From positions 1 to 55,957 of the forward strand of contig JANQRB010000067.1 in assembly GCA_028284775.1 (NCBI GenBank): DNA of 55,957 nt. Reading direction: 5' to 3'. This document shows positions 43,238 through 51,691 of this stretch, one piece after another (position 1 is the stretch's first letter; every line of letters begins with the position of its first letter). A model generated the notes under the pieces. The model was not told the DNA's origin and made no database searches. It saw only the letters and a program-made list of their open reading frames with translations. The stretch comes from Candidatus Kapaibacterium sp. Its GTDB lineage: Bacteria > Bacteroidota > Ignavibacteria > Kapaibacteriales > UBA7675. Position numbers and translations under genes: made by a program.

Positions 43238-44344
43238 ATGACCGGCTATCGCTTTACGAAGTTCATACCGCCATCCGGCCGCCAGGCGGCCTTCGATACC
43301 CTGCTCGATCTATTCCTGCAGCTTCTTGTGCATTCCTCGGGTGATGTGGCCGAAGCGCTGAACTGGCTGAATATGCTTGACCGGGAGTACAAGCTGACAA
43401 ACGACGATTACGGCATCGGCGATTTCATCCGGGAGCTGGAAGAGCAAGGCTACATTCAACGGCATCCGCCCGGCGAAGGCGACGGTGGATTTAGCATTAC
43501 AGCCAAGAGCGAACAGAGCGTCCGGCGGCAATCTTTGAATGAGATCTTCGGTAATCTGAGGAAAACAGGCTACGGGAACCACAACACGCCCTTTGCCGGC
43601 ATCGGCGATGAGCCGACCTCGGAATTGCGCGAGTTTCAGTTCGGCGATGCCCTTGAACAAATCGATATGACCGACTCGCTGCGCAATGCCCAGATCAATC
43701 ACGGGCTGCAAAACTTTATCCTGACCGAAGACGATCTGGAAGTGCGTGAAAAAGAACATAAAGCGCAAAGCTCCACCGTTTTGATGATCGACATCTCGCA
43801 TTCCATGATCCTCTATGGCGAAGATCGTATCACGCCGGCGAAGAAAGTAGCGATGGCGCTCTCTGAGCTGATTACGACTCGTTACCCGAAGGATACGCTC
43901 GATATTCTGGTATTCGGCAATGATGCCTGGCAGATACAGATCAAGGACTTACCCTATCTACAGGTGGGGCCCTTTCATACGAATACCGTGGCCGGCCTCG
44001 AACTGGCGATGGATATCCTGCGCCGGCGCAAAAACAATAACAAACAGATTTTTATGATTACCGATGGTAAACCGACCTGTTTAAAGGAAGGCGCCCGGTA
44101 TTATAAGAACAGCTTTGGCCTGGATCGGAAGATCGTCAACAAAACGCTTAACCTCGCCGCAAATTGCCGTCGCTTAAAGATTCCGATCACGACCTTTATG
44201 GTGGCGCGTGATCCCTATCTGCAGCGATTTGTGCGTGACTTCACGCAAACGAATCAGGGGCGGGCCTTCTTTACCAGCCTGAAGGGTCTCGGCGAGTATA
44301 TCTTTGAAGATTACATTCGCAACAGGCGCAGGCGTGTGCGTTAA
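43238..44344 (+). CDS. VWA-domain protein with intact MIDAS, partner of the adjacent AAA+ ATPase
   Basis: 368 residues. The N-terminal half (1-175) is unrecognised and has an acidic linker. The C-terminal half (about 180-365) is a von Willebrand A domain with the metal-ion-dependent adhesion site DISHS in TVLMIDISHSMILYGED, the threonine in HTNTVAGLELAM, and the third MIDAS element in FMITDGKPTC. No signal peptide or membrane segment is present, so it is cytoplasmic. VWA proteins encoded beside MoxR or ChlI-type AAA+ ATPases act as cofactors in chelatase-like or chaperone machines that insert metals or remodel complexes. It starts 14 bp after the secreted AsnB-like gene and is followed by the ATPase gene. 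Confidence 0.85.
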   Translation: MTGYRFTKFIPPSGRQAAFDTLLDLFLQLLVHSSGDVAEALNWLNMLDREYKLTNDDYGIGDFIRELEEQGYIQRHPPGEGDGGFSITAKSEQSVRRQSLNEIFGNLRKTGYGNHNTPFAGIGDEPTSELREFQFGDALEQIDMTDSLRNAQINHGLQNFILTEDDLEVREKEHKAQSSTVLMIDISHSMILYGEDRITPAKKVAMALSELITTRYPKDTLDILVFGNDAWQIQIKDLPYLQVGPFHTNTVAGLELAMDILRRRKNNNKQIFMITDGKPTCLKEGARYYKNSFGLDRKIVNKTLNLAANCRRLKIPITTFMVARDPYLQRFVRDFTQTNQGRAFFTSLKGLGEYIFEDYIRNRRRRVR

Positions 44345-44430
44345 ATCCGGACGCGGGCAGCCCGGTCCGCGATTGTCGGGCGGCCGACTTTCAGCCGGAC
44401 ATCATTCCTAACATTTTGTTAACACATTCT

Positions 44431-45975
44431 ATGACCAACGTTTCCCTTATTGCCAGGCGCAATGCCATTTCGACTCTGGGTGAATTACGAGATGCCGGCT
44501 ATCAATCACGGCCGATCAAGGAAGAGCTGCGCGACAACCTGATCGATGCATTGCAGCGTGGCGATAAGATATTCCATGGCGTCATCGGCTTCGAACATAC
44601 GGTAATTCCCGACATCGAGCGCGCACTGCTCTCGCGTCACAATATGATTCTGTTGGGCCTGCGGGGCCAGGCCAAAACCAGGCTCGCGCGTCTGATGGTT
44701 AACCTGCTGGATGAATTCATACCGGTTGTCGAAGGCTCGGAAATCAACGACGATCCCTTTCAGCCCTTGTCGCGTTTTGCACGCATCCGGATAGAAGAAC
44801 GCGGCGACGATACGCCCATCGTCTGGATTCATCGTTCGCAGCGCTACGTCGAGAAACTGGCGACGCCCGACGTCACGGTGGCAGATCTGATCGGCGATGT
44901 CGACCCCATCAAAGCGGCCAACCTTAAGCTGCCGTATTCCGATGAACGGGTGATTCACTTCGGGCTCGTGCCCCGCGCTCATCGCGCCATTTTTGTGATC
45001 AACGAGTTACCCGATTTGCAGGCGCGTATCCAGGTGGCGCTGTTTAACATCTTACAGGAAGGCGACATCCAGATTCGCGGCTTTAACATGCGCTTCCCGC
45101 TGGATATTCAGTTTGTGTTTACCGCCAACCCGGAGGATTACACCAACCGCGGTTCCATTGTCACGCCCTTGAAAGACCGGATCGACAGTCAGATATTAAC
45201 CCACTATCCTCGTTCATTGGAAATTGCTCAACAGATCACGGCGCAGGAAGCGCGTATCAAGCCGGAACAGGAAGGCCGGGTTCGCAGCAACATAGTGGCG
45301 CGCGAGCTGATCGAGCACATTGCATTTGCGGCCCGCAATAGCGAGTACGTCGATGAAAAAAGCGGCGTGTCCGCCCGCCTGACGATTTCGGCCTACGAGA
45401 ATCTTATCAGCGCCGCCGAACGACGCTGCCTGCTGCATGGCGGAGAACAAACACAATTGCGGATCGCCGACTTTTGGGGCGTCGTGTCAGCCATTACCGG
45501 CAAGATCGAGCTGGTGTACGAAGGCGAGCAGGAAGGACCGGCCAAGGTGGCGCACATTCTGATCGGCAAGGCCATCCGGGCGCTCTTCCCGATGTATTTC
45601 CCGGACCCCGCCAAGTTAAAACGCGAGTCGAGCAACAATCCCTATCGAGAGATCATCGCCTGGTTTCAACAAGAGCATACGCTCGATCTGCCGAATGACG
45701 CTCCGCAGGAAGACTATCGACGGGCCCTGGTGGCTGTCAGCGGTCTTCAGAGTCTCGTTGCCAAGTTTGCCGAGACCGATGATGAAGATGCGCGTTTGTT
45801 CTTGATGGAGTTTGTGCTGCACGGCCTGGCGGAATATTCGATGCTCAGCAAACATCTGCTCGACGATGGCGGCCTTCAATTCGGCGACTTGCTGCGAAGT
45901 ATGTTTAGCTATGACGAGAGCGAGGGCAGCCAGGAGGAAGAGGACGGTGATGAAGATGACGATGACTATCGCTGA
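44431..45975 (+). CDS. MoxR/ChlI-type AAA+ ATPase
   Basis: 514 residues from the ATG at 44431; a TTG 15 bp upstream is the alternative and no clear ribosome site is seen. Walker A is LGLRGQAKTRLARLM (about 70-85). Walker B is AIFVINELPDL, with Asn in place of the usual Asp, which I recall as common in this subfamily. Sensor 1 is FVFTANPEDYTNRGS and an arginine-finger region is TPLKDRIDSQILTHYP. The remaining helical domain (about 280-490) is followed by a strikingly acidic tail (EEEDGDEDDDDYR). Such ATPases form hexamers and work with a VWA partner, here the preceding gene, to remodel a client. The client is not known; the secreted AsnB-like protein upstream is one candidate. Confidence 0.88.
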   Translation: MTNVSLIARRNAISTLGELRDAGYQSRPIKEELRDNLIDALQRGDKIFHGVIGFEHTVIPDIERALLSRHNMILLGLRGQAKTRLARLMVNLLDEFIPVVEGSEINDDPFQPLSRFARIRIEERGDDTPIVWIHRSQRYVEKLATPDVTVADLIGDVDPIKAANLKLPYSDERVIHFGLVPRAHRAIFVINELPDLQARIQVALFNILQEGDIQIRGFNMRFPLDIQFVFTANPEDYTNRGSIVTPLKDRIDSQILTHYPRSLEIAQQITAQEARIKPEQEGRVRSNIVARELIEHIAFAARNSEYVDEKSGVSARLTISAYENLISAAERRCLLHGGEQTQLRIADFWGVVSAITGKIELVYEGEQEGPAKVAHILIGKAIRALFPMYFPDPAKLKRESSNNPYREIIAWFQQEHTLDLPNDAPQEDYRRALVAVSGLQSLVAKFAETDDEDARLFLMEFVLHGLAEYSMLSKHLLDDGGLQFGDLLRSMFSYDESEGSQEEEDGDEDDDDYR

Positions 45976-46032
45976 GGCCGCTGCCCCTGGCGCGCGTGTT
46001 TCCGGTTGCCGTGAACAAATACGGGCGACGCA

Positions 46033-46953
46033 ATGAAGATACTTCTGAGTGGAGGCACCGGCTTTATCGGCCGGGCACTGGTGCCGGCCTTACTAGCCGC
46101 GGGCCATGAGCTGACCCTGCTTAGCCGCAGGCCGTCACCGCCGGCTGACGCTGCTGCTAGCGGTACCCGGTATGTCCAGTGGGATCCCTTGCAAGAAGGC
46201 GCGTGGATGCAGGCGGTAAACGGCAAGGATTGCGTAATACATCTTGCCGGCGAGAATGTGGTCGGCAGCCGCTGGACGCCGTCGTTTAAGGAAAGACTGG
46301 TCGCGAGTCGGGTGCGCAGCGCCGAGCTGCTGGTGACGGCGATCGAGCGGGCCGCGACAAAGCCCCGTATCCTGATCTCGGGCTCCGCCGTCGGCTATTA
46401 TGGCAACACCGAAGACCGAACAGCTGATGAAAACAGCTCGGCCGGCGAAGACTTTCTGGCACAGCTTTGTCTGCGCTGGGAGGAGGCCGCTCGCAAAGCG
46501 GAAGACTTTGCTGTCCGCGTTGTCCTGGCTCGTATTGGACTTGTGCTGGAACGCGACGGTGGGCCGCTGGCTAAAATGCTTATCCCATTTAAACTCGGAC
46601 TGGGCGGGCCGGTCGGCTCCGGAAGGCAGTGGTTTCCATGGGTGCATCGCGCAGATGTGCAGCGCGCCATTGTCTTTGCTCTCGACAATCAGCAGCTGAG
46701 CGGCCCTTGCAACCTCGTCGCGCCTGCGATCGTTCGTCAGCGCGAATTCAGCGCGACCCTTGCAAGAGCGCTCAGACGTCCGGCATTTCTGCCGGTACCC
46801 GCCTTTGCCCTGCGCCTGCTGCTGGGCGAGGCCGCCGATGCCTTGCTCATCGGTCAGCGCGCCCAGCCGACAAAATTAATTGAAGCCGGCTTCCGCTTTC
46901 AGTTTCCTGCGCTCGATGGAGCTCTTGAGGACATAGTGCGTCGCAGTTCATAA
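46033..46953 (+). CDS. TIGR01777 family epimerase-like SDR protein (YfcH/SulA type)
   Basis: 306 residues. An SDR Rossmann start (MKILLSGGTGFIGRALVPAL) is followed by the TIGR01777 hallmarks CVIHLAGENVVGSRWTPSFK, ISGSAVGYYGNTEDRTADEN, LCLRWEEAA and GSGRQWFPWVHRADVQRAI. A C-terminal DUF1731 segment ends the protein (LLGEAADALLIGQRAQPTKL). Members bind NAD(P); their physiological substrate is unknown, with a cell-division connection proposed in cyanobacteria. The gene starts 57 bp after the AAA+ gene on the same strand and is convergent with speA. Confidence 0.93.
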   Translation: MKILLSGGTGFIGRALVPALLAAGHELTLLSRRPSPPADAAASGTRYVQWDPLQEGAWMQAVNGKDCVIHLAGENVVGSRWTPSFKERLVASRVRSAELLVTAIERAATKPRILISGSAVGYYGNTEDRTADENSSAGEDFLAQLCLRWEEAARKAEDFAVRVVLARIGLVLERDGGPLAKMLIPFKLGLGGPVGSGRQWFPWVHRADVQRAIVFALDNQQLSGPCNLVAPAIVRQREFSATLARALRRPAFLPVPAFALRLLLGEAADALLIGQRAQPTKLIEAGFRFQFPALDGALEDIVRRSS

Positions 46954-47009
46954 TTAAGCGCCGCGTCCGGTAATGCGATCTGCAGCTTGCAGCTTGCAGC
47001 TGCGATGCA

Positions 47010-48911
47010 TCAACGGTCAAGGTAGGTGTAATCGTAGAGTCCGGAGCGATACATCTGCAAGAACTCTTTTGCCAGCGGCGCCGTGATTTTTCCTTCTTTC
47101 ACCGACGCGCTGACCCATTTCTCCATCCTGCGCACCAGATTCTTCGGATCGAACTGAACGTATTCCAGCACGTCGGCAACGGTTTCGCCCTCGATAATCT
47201 GGGCGACATCGAAGGACCCCTTGTCGTTGACAACAACATGCACGGCGCTGGTGTCGCCAAACAGATTGTGCAGGTCGCCGAGAATTTCCTGATACGCGCC
47301 CACCAGAAACACACCGATGTAATAGGGTTCATCCTGCTTGAGCGCATGCACCGGGAGAAAATCCAGGCTTTCGTTCGTGGAGATGAAGTGCTCGATCTTA
47401 CCGTCGGAGTCGCAGGTAATGTCTTGCAGGGTGGCATTGCGACTGGGCTGCTCGGCCAGGCGCTGCACCGGCATTATGGGAAACATCTGATCGATGGCCC
47501 AGGCGTCGGGCAGCGATTGAAAGAGCGAAAAATTGCAGAAGTACTTGTGCGCCAGCATCCTCGGCAGCACTTCCAGCTCATAAGGTCGGTTCTTCATCTT
47601 CGCCGAGTATTGATCGACTTTTTTGGCAATGCTCCAGAAGAGGCGTTCCGCTTTTGCTCGGCTTGGCAGGTCGAGCAGACCTAGTGAAAACAGCTTGAGC
47701 GCTTCTTCCTTGCTTTCCTGGGCGTCGTGCCAGAATTCCAGGAAGCGTCGCGAGGAGATCGAGCTGAATATGCTATAAAGATCCTTGACGACTTCATGGT
47801 CGCCGTCCTCTACCTTGAAGACTTCATCGTCCCACTCTGGTGAATTTGCGGTGTCCAGTACATTGACGATCAGGATCGAGTGATGAGCGGTCAGCGCGCG
47901 GCCCGATTCCGAAACGATCTGCGGATGAGGCAGATCGTTCTTTTCACAGGCTTCCGCCATACTATACACAGCGTCGTTGGCATATTCCTGCACGCTGTAG
48001 TTAATGCTGTTGACGCCGATCGAGCGCGTTCCGTCATAGTCCACCCCCAGCCCGCCGCCGATGTCGACAAAATCAACCTGGCAATCGAGGCGCCGCAGTT
48101 GAACATAGTACTGCGCAATCTCCTTCAAGCTGTCCTTGATGCGCCGGATATTGGTAATCTGACTGCCCAGGTGAAAATGAATCATCTTCAGACAGTCGAG
48201 CAAATTATTGGCGCGGGCAAAATCGATGGCTTCCAGCAGCTCGACGGAATTCAGGCCGAACTTGCTTTGGTCGCCGCCCGAATCTTCCCATTTGCCGGTG
48301 CCGGTGTTGCTGAGCTTAATGCGGATGCCGATATTGGGCCGCACTTTGATCCGGCTCGAAATCTCGGCGATCAGGCGCAACTCATTAAGCTTCTCGACGA
48401 CAACAAAAATACGTTTGCCCATTTTCTGCGCCAGCAAGGCCAGTTCGATGAACTCTGCATCCTTGTAGCCGTTGCAGATGATGATCGCATCGGGGTCGTC
48501 CATTATCGAAAGGACAACCTGCAATTCGGGGCGCGAGCCGGCTTCAAGACCGATATTGAATTTCTTGCCGTAGCGAACGACTTCTTCAACCACGTGGCGT
48601 TGCTGGTTGACCTTGATGGGATAGACGGAGAAGTAGGAGCCCTCATAGTCATACTCTTGCGCCGCACGATCGAAACAGCCGCAGATCATCTCGATCCGGT
48701 CGCCGATGATATCGGAAAAACGCAGGAGCATCGGCAGCGGAACGTCGCGCAGCAGCAAATCGTCCACCAGCTCTTTTACATCGATGCTGGGGCCGGAATT
48801 GCGACGAGGACGGACTGTGACGTTGCCCTTTTCATTAATGGCAAAATACTTGATGCCCCAGCCGTGGATATTGTACAGTTCGGCAGAGTCGGCGGTTCTC
48901 CAAATGCGCAT
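47010..48911 (-). CDS. speA: Biosynthetic arginine decarboxylase
   Basis: 633 residues from the ATG at 48911 (MRIWRTADSAELYNIHGWGI), the family's usual start; the upstream TTG at 48944 is unlikely. PLP fold III enzyme: the Schiff-base lysine lies in YFSVYPIKVNQQRHVV (about 90-105), the glycine-rich phosphate site in VDFVDIGGGLGVDYDGTRS, and HFHLGSQITNIRRIKDSLKE follows the barrel strands. The C-terminal sandwich contributes VGAYQEILGDLHNLFGDTSA. It converts arginine to agmatine for putrescine and spermidine synthesis. speB or agmatine iminohydrolase genes are not in the window. A perfect 10-bp hairpin lies 62 bp upstream. Confidence 0.97.
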   Translation of the reverse strand: MRIWRTADSAELYNIHGWGIKYFAINEKGNVTVRPRRNSGPSIDVKELVDDLLLRDVPLPMLLRFSDIIGDRIEMICGCFDRAAQEYDYEGSYFSVYPIKVNQQRHVVEEVVRYGKKFNIGLEAGSRPELQVVLSIMDDPDAIIICNGYKDAEFIELALLAQKMGKRIFVVVEKLNELRLIAEISSRIKVRPNIGIRIKLSNTGTGKWEDSGGDQSKFGLNSVELLEAIDFARANNLLDCLKMIHFHLGSQITNIRRIKDSLKEIAQYYVQLRRLDCQVDFVDIGGGLGVDYDGTRSIGVNSINYSVQEYANDAVYSMAEACEKNDLPHPQIVSESGRALTAHHSILIVNVLDTANSPEWDDEVFKVEDGDHEVVKDLYSIFSSISSRRFLEFWHDAQESKEEALKLFSLGLLDLPSRAKAERLFWSIAKKVDQYSAKMKNRPYELEVLPRMLAHKYFCNFSLFQSLPDAWAIDQMFPIMPVQRLAEQPSRNATLQDITCDSDGKIEHFISTNESLDFLPVHALKQDEPYYIGVFLVGAYQEILGDLHNLFGDTSAVHVVVNDKGSFDVAQIIEGETVADVLEYVQFDPKNLVRRMEKWVSASVKEGKITAPLAKEFLQMYRSGLYDYTYLDR

Positions 48912-48973
48912 AAGGATGCGGTTGCTCCCGTCAAAAGAAGGCAATGGGTGATTCGGATCAGGATCAGAGGTGT

Positions 48974-48999
48974 ACCGGGTGCGTGGAGTCGCACCCGGT
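48974..48999. terminator. Perfect GC hairpin between the peroxiredoxin gene and speA
   Basis: ACCGGGTGCG and CGCACCCGGT form a perfect 10-bp stem around TGGAGT. It is 25 bp past the peroxiredoxin stop and 62 bp ahead of speA, both on the minus strand. No T run follows in that direction, so it is either an imperfect terminator or a speA leader structure. Confidence 0.55.
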
Positions 49000-49024
49000 T
49001 CGACTCGTTCGATTATCGAATAGC

Positions 49025-49573
49025 TTAGAGCGTTGATTCGCCTTTTTTCCAGTTGCAGGGGCAGAGCTCGCCGGTTTGCAGGGCTTGCAGTACGCGCCGA
49101 ACTTCTTCGACGCTGCGGCCGACGGCCTCGGGGTGAATCACGCTGTACTGCACCGTTCCTTCCGGATCGATAACAAAAAGGCCGCGCAGCGCATAGCCCG
49201 TGGATTCTTTCAGCACTTCGTAGGAGCGGGCGGTCTCGCGGGTAAAATCCGCCAGCATCGGATAGGGCAGACTGTGCAGTTCTTCTTCATGCCGGCGCCA
49301 TGCGAGATGCGAAAAATGGCTATCGGTCGAGCAGGCGACGATTTCAGCGTCGAGATCGCGAAAATCTTCATACGCATTGCCAAAGGAGGCGATCTCCGTT
49401 GGGCAGACGAAGGTGAAATCAAGTGGATAAAAAAACAGAACCAGCCACTTGCCGCGGTAATCGCTCAATGAAATTTCTTTGAAGGCGTTATCCGGAGTAA
49501 GCGTTTCGGCATTACCGCCGACAACGGCTGTACCTTTGAATTCAGGTGCCGGAGAACCAACCAATAGTGACAT
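49025..49573 (-). CDS. 2-Cys peroxiredoxin (AhpC/Prx1 type)
   Basis: 182 residues from the ATG at 49573 (MSLLVGSPAPEFKGTAVVGG), with GAAGGG upstream. The peroxidatic cysteine is in FFYPLDFTFVCPTEIASFG (about residue 50), with the conserved Thr and Pro, and the supporting Arg in GYALRGLFVIDPEGTVQYS. The C-terminal resolving region is TGELCPCNWKKGE, where the usual VCPANW is replaced by LCPCNW, giving an additional cysteine. The enzyme reduces hydrogen peroxide, organic peroxides and peroxynitrite with thioredoxin or AhpF. It is divergent from a Fur/PerR-family regulator, the classical PerR arrangement. Confidence 0.94.
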   Translation of the reverse strand: MSLLVGSPAPEFKGTAVVGGNAETLTPDNAFKEISLSDYRGKWLVLFFYPLDFTFVCPTEIASFGNAYEDFRDLDAEIVACSTDSHFSHLAWRRHEEELHSLPYPMLADFTRETARSYEVLKESTGYALRGLFVIDPEGTVQYSVIHPEAVGRSVEEVRRVLQALQTGELCPCNWKKGESTL

Positions 49574-49630
49574 AGCTTCATACCCTTCGATAGTTTTTTG
49601 ACAATTGAACTGAGCTGAGTGAAGACGGAA

Positions 49631-49638
49631 CAAAAGTA
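49631..49638 (-). promoter_or_regulatory. Possible -7 element of the peroxiredoxin gene
   Basis: TACTTTTG on the minus strand fits TAnnTTTG and lies 57 bp before the ATG. I see no TTG at the proper distance, which could mean an activated or de-repressed promoter. No obvious PerR box is seen in the 205-bp gap. Confidence 0.3.
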
Positions 49639-49778
49639 CAAATATTCGCCCTAAGATTTTTTATATTGCACACTTTCGAGCGTTTTGCGGGCAAGCGATC
49701 TGTCCGAAGAACCAGCGTGCAGACGAGTGACCGCCGTATCGGTCGTAGTGACCGCCGGCTCGCTATCCAGGGAGTGTA

Positions 49779-50252
49779 GTGCAGCAAGAGAACCAGGTTA
49801 ATATCGCTGATTTGCGCGAACGCTTTTCACACTATCTGAAGAAACAGAGATACCGCAACACCCAGGAGCGATTTCTGGTGCTGGATAGCGTGGTGAATAT
49901 CGATAAACATTTCAGCGCCGATGAGTTATATATCTACGTGCGCGGCTTCGGTGCGAAAATCTCGCGGGCAACAATCTATTCGACGCTGGATTTGTTGACG
50001 AAGTGCAATATATTGGTTAAACACCGCTTCCAAGGCGACAGCGCACATTATGAACTCGCCGACAAAATGCCAAATCACGACCACCTGATTTGCACGGAAT
50101 GCGGACGAATAATTGAGTTTCAGGCGATTGAAAAGCTTGGAGAGATTCAGAACGAAGTTTGTCAGTCGCTGGGGTTCAAACCGCTTAAACACTCTTTCAA
50201 CATTTTTGCGGTTTGCAACGATCCCGGCCACTGTGAATACAATCGCGCGTGA
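49779..50252 (+). CDS. Fur/PerR family transcriptional regulator
   Basis: 157 residues starting at a GTG, with GGGAG five bases upstream. A winged-helix DNA-binding domain (RNTQERFLVLDSVVNIDKHF, ISRATIYSTLDLLTKCNILV) leads into the dimerisation domain. The regulatory metal-site residues lie in MPNHDHLICTECGRIIEF. The structural zinc cysteines are CTEC and, near the C-terminus, CNDPGHC. Its position divergent to a 2-Cys peroxiredoxin suggests a peroxide-sensing (PerR) rather than iron-uptake role; the single residue that separates PerR from Fur cannot be assigned safely by eye. Confidence 0.9.
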   Translation: MQQENQVNIADLRERFSHYLKKQRYRNTQERFLVLDSVVNIDKHFSADELYIYVRGFGAKISRATIYSTLDLLTKCNILVKHRFQGDSAHYELADKMPNHDHLICTECGRIIEFQAIEKLGEIQNEVCQSLGFKPLKHSFNIFAVCNDPGHCEYNRA

Positions 50253-50350
50253 CATTTAGCCGCCCTGACCCGTCACGCGCATCCAAGAAACGCAGCCAAA
50301 ATCTGTGCTGGCTGTATGTACCCATTAATCACTTACCAGGAGTTGCTTAC

Positions 50351-50911
50351 GTGAAACTAAGGAATTACCTCTTGCTTCTGATGGCGGCTGTCTTATTAAG
50401 TTCCTGCTTCGCGGGTCGGGCGGGGAATGATAAAATGTATGGTCTTCAGTTCGGGCCGCAGGTACCCACCGGGGAATTCTCCGATCGGGTTAGCCCGGCG
50501 CTCGGCTTCACCTTTCAGGGTTATATGCAGACCTCGCGGCAAGTTCGATTCGGAGGTACATTTACGTATGCGAGCTTAAGTTCCGCGGATGATCTTCCCG
50601 GCGATTTGACATTTTCGCAGACGCACATTTCCCTGCGCTCGGAGATATACTATCGCTTCCAGCGTAAAGGCATTTCGCCGATCATCGGCGGCGGTTTTGG
50701 TTATTATTTCGGCATTGTCGATTCGGATGACATTTTCTTCGATGTGGACAATTTGGTGGGATGGCTGATAACACCCTTAGCCGGTGTGTCGATTCCTCTG
50801 AGTAAAAAACTGCAGGTCAATGCTGTTCTCAAGCAGGATTTTGCCCTGGCAATAGACGGCGTCGATGCCAATATGTTTAGTCTCAATGCGGGACTTATGA
50901 TCGAACTCTGA
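50351..50911 (+). CDS. Lipoprotein with small beta-barrel-like domain, copy 1
   Basis: 186 residues from a GTG at 50351 with AGGAG upstream; the frame is open 34 codons further but that part overlaps the regulator's stop. The lipoprotein signal is LLLLMAAVLLSSC. The mature part alternates hydrophobic and polar residues and ends in an aromatic/hydrophobic strand, like outer-membrane beta-barrels: YGLQFGPQVPTGEFSDRVSP, SLRSEIYYRFQRKGISPIIG and FSLNAGLMIEL. It is clearly paralogous to the next gene (YGLQ.G.Q.PTG, YY.R...GI.PI.G...GYY.G, PL....Q...VL..DF..A.D). Function unknown. Confidence 0.78.
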   Translation: MKLRNYLLLLMAAVLLSSCFAGRAGNDKMYGLQFGPQVPTGEFSDRVSPALGFTFQGYMQTSRQVRFGGTFTYASLSSADDLPGDLTFSQTHISLRSEIYYRFQRKGISPIIGGGFGYYFGIVDSDDIFFDVDNLVGWLITPLAGVSIPLSKKLQVNAVLKQDFALAIDGVDANMFSLNAGLMIEL

Positions 50912-50956
50912 CAGCCGGCTTTAAGCCTTGCGCAGCAGATGTTCGCAGATACATTG

Positions 50957-50991
50957 GGAGGCTGAGCCGCGGATAGCGTCGCTCGGCCTCC
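50957..50991 (+). repeat. Strong hairpin between the paralogous lipoprotein genes
   Basis: GGAGGCTGAGC (50957-50967) pairs with GCTCGGCCTCC (50981-50991) over 11 positions (one G-T), with an inner CGC/GCG extension. No T run follows, so it may be an intercistronic mRNA structure rather than a terminator. Confidence 0.55.
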
Positions 50992-51053
50992 ACTGGTTCC
51001 CGGCACTCTTGCGCTCTTGAAAAATTGTAAATCACTGAAGGAATGATCTGCTC

Positions 51054-51638
51054 GTGAGACATTTCAAACTACCACTGCTGTTGCTGCTTGCCCTGGCCTT
51101 CTGTTCCTGTGCGTCGCTCAGCAGCAAACGCAGCAAGCCGAAGCACTATGGGCTGCAGCTTGGCCTTCAGATCCCGACCGGCGATATGGCCGATGTTTAT
51201 ACGAGCGGCACCGGTCTCACTTTTCATGGCTTCTCTGAAACATCTAAACAGCTCATGACCGGCGGCTCCCTAAGCATGTCCCGGCTCTGCGCCGATGAAG
51301 AGCACTTTCTCAGCGAGTTGAATGGCTCCGTGCTGATGATTTCCCTGCGTTATGGCTTCCACTATCGCTTTGCCCGCGAAGGAATCACGCCGATTGCCGG
51401 CCTCGACGTCGGCTATTATGTCGGTGTACAGCAGTCGGATCTCGATGATATCTTCGTGGATGAGGAAGGGAGCGACAATTTCAACGGCCTAACGCTGGCT
51501 CCCAGCGTCGGTGTGGCAATGCCGCTGTCAAATTCGACGCAGCTGCTGTTTGTGCTGCGCAATGATTTCGGTATTGCTTTCGATGAGCTCTCGGCGGGCT
51601 ATTTCGGTCTCAACCTGGGAGTTGTGCAGGCTTTTTAA
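51054..51638 (+). CDS. Lipoprotein with small beta-barrel-like domain, copy 2
   Basis: 194 residues starting at a GTG (MRHFKLPLLLLLALAFCSC), with GAAGGA upstream. The lipobox is AFCSC. The body repeats the pattern of the preceding gene: HYGLQLGLQIPTGDMADVY, LRYGFHYRFAREGITPIAG, LDVGYYVGVQQSDLDDIF, and a final strand GYFGLNLGVVQAF. The two are about one third identical by eye, so they arose by an older tandem duplication. An acidic insertion (DDIFVDEEGSDN) may bind calcium. A surface or outer-membrane location is inferred; the function is unknown. MurD begins 53 bp downstream. Confidence 0.78.
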   Translation: MRHFKLPLLLLLALAFCSCASLSSKRSKPKHYGLQLGLQIPTGDMADVYTSGTGLTFHGFSETSKQLMTGGSLSMSRLCADEEHFLSELNGSVLMISLRYGFHYRFAREGITPIAGLDVGYYVGVQQSDLDDIFVDEEGSDNFNGLTLAPSVGVAMPLSNSTQLLFVLRNDFGIAFDELSAGYFGLNLGVVQAF

Positions 51639-51691
51639 TTCACTGGCGCAGCTGCAGGAAGACCGTTGCGGCCGGGAAGATCGGGAAGGGA

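Noticed and set aside
46979..46999. Short direct repeat GCAGCTT between the epimerase gene and speA
   Set aside because: Only three 7-bp units; chance or slippage, too short to call as an element.
47880..49028. 382-codon plus-strand frame over speA
   Set aside because: A shadow of speA; the opposite strand shows all arginine decarboxylase motifs.
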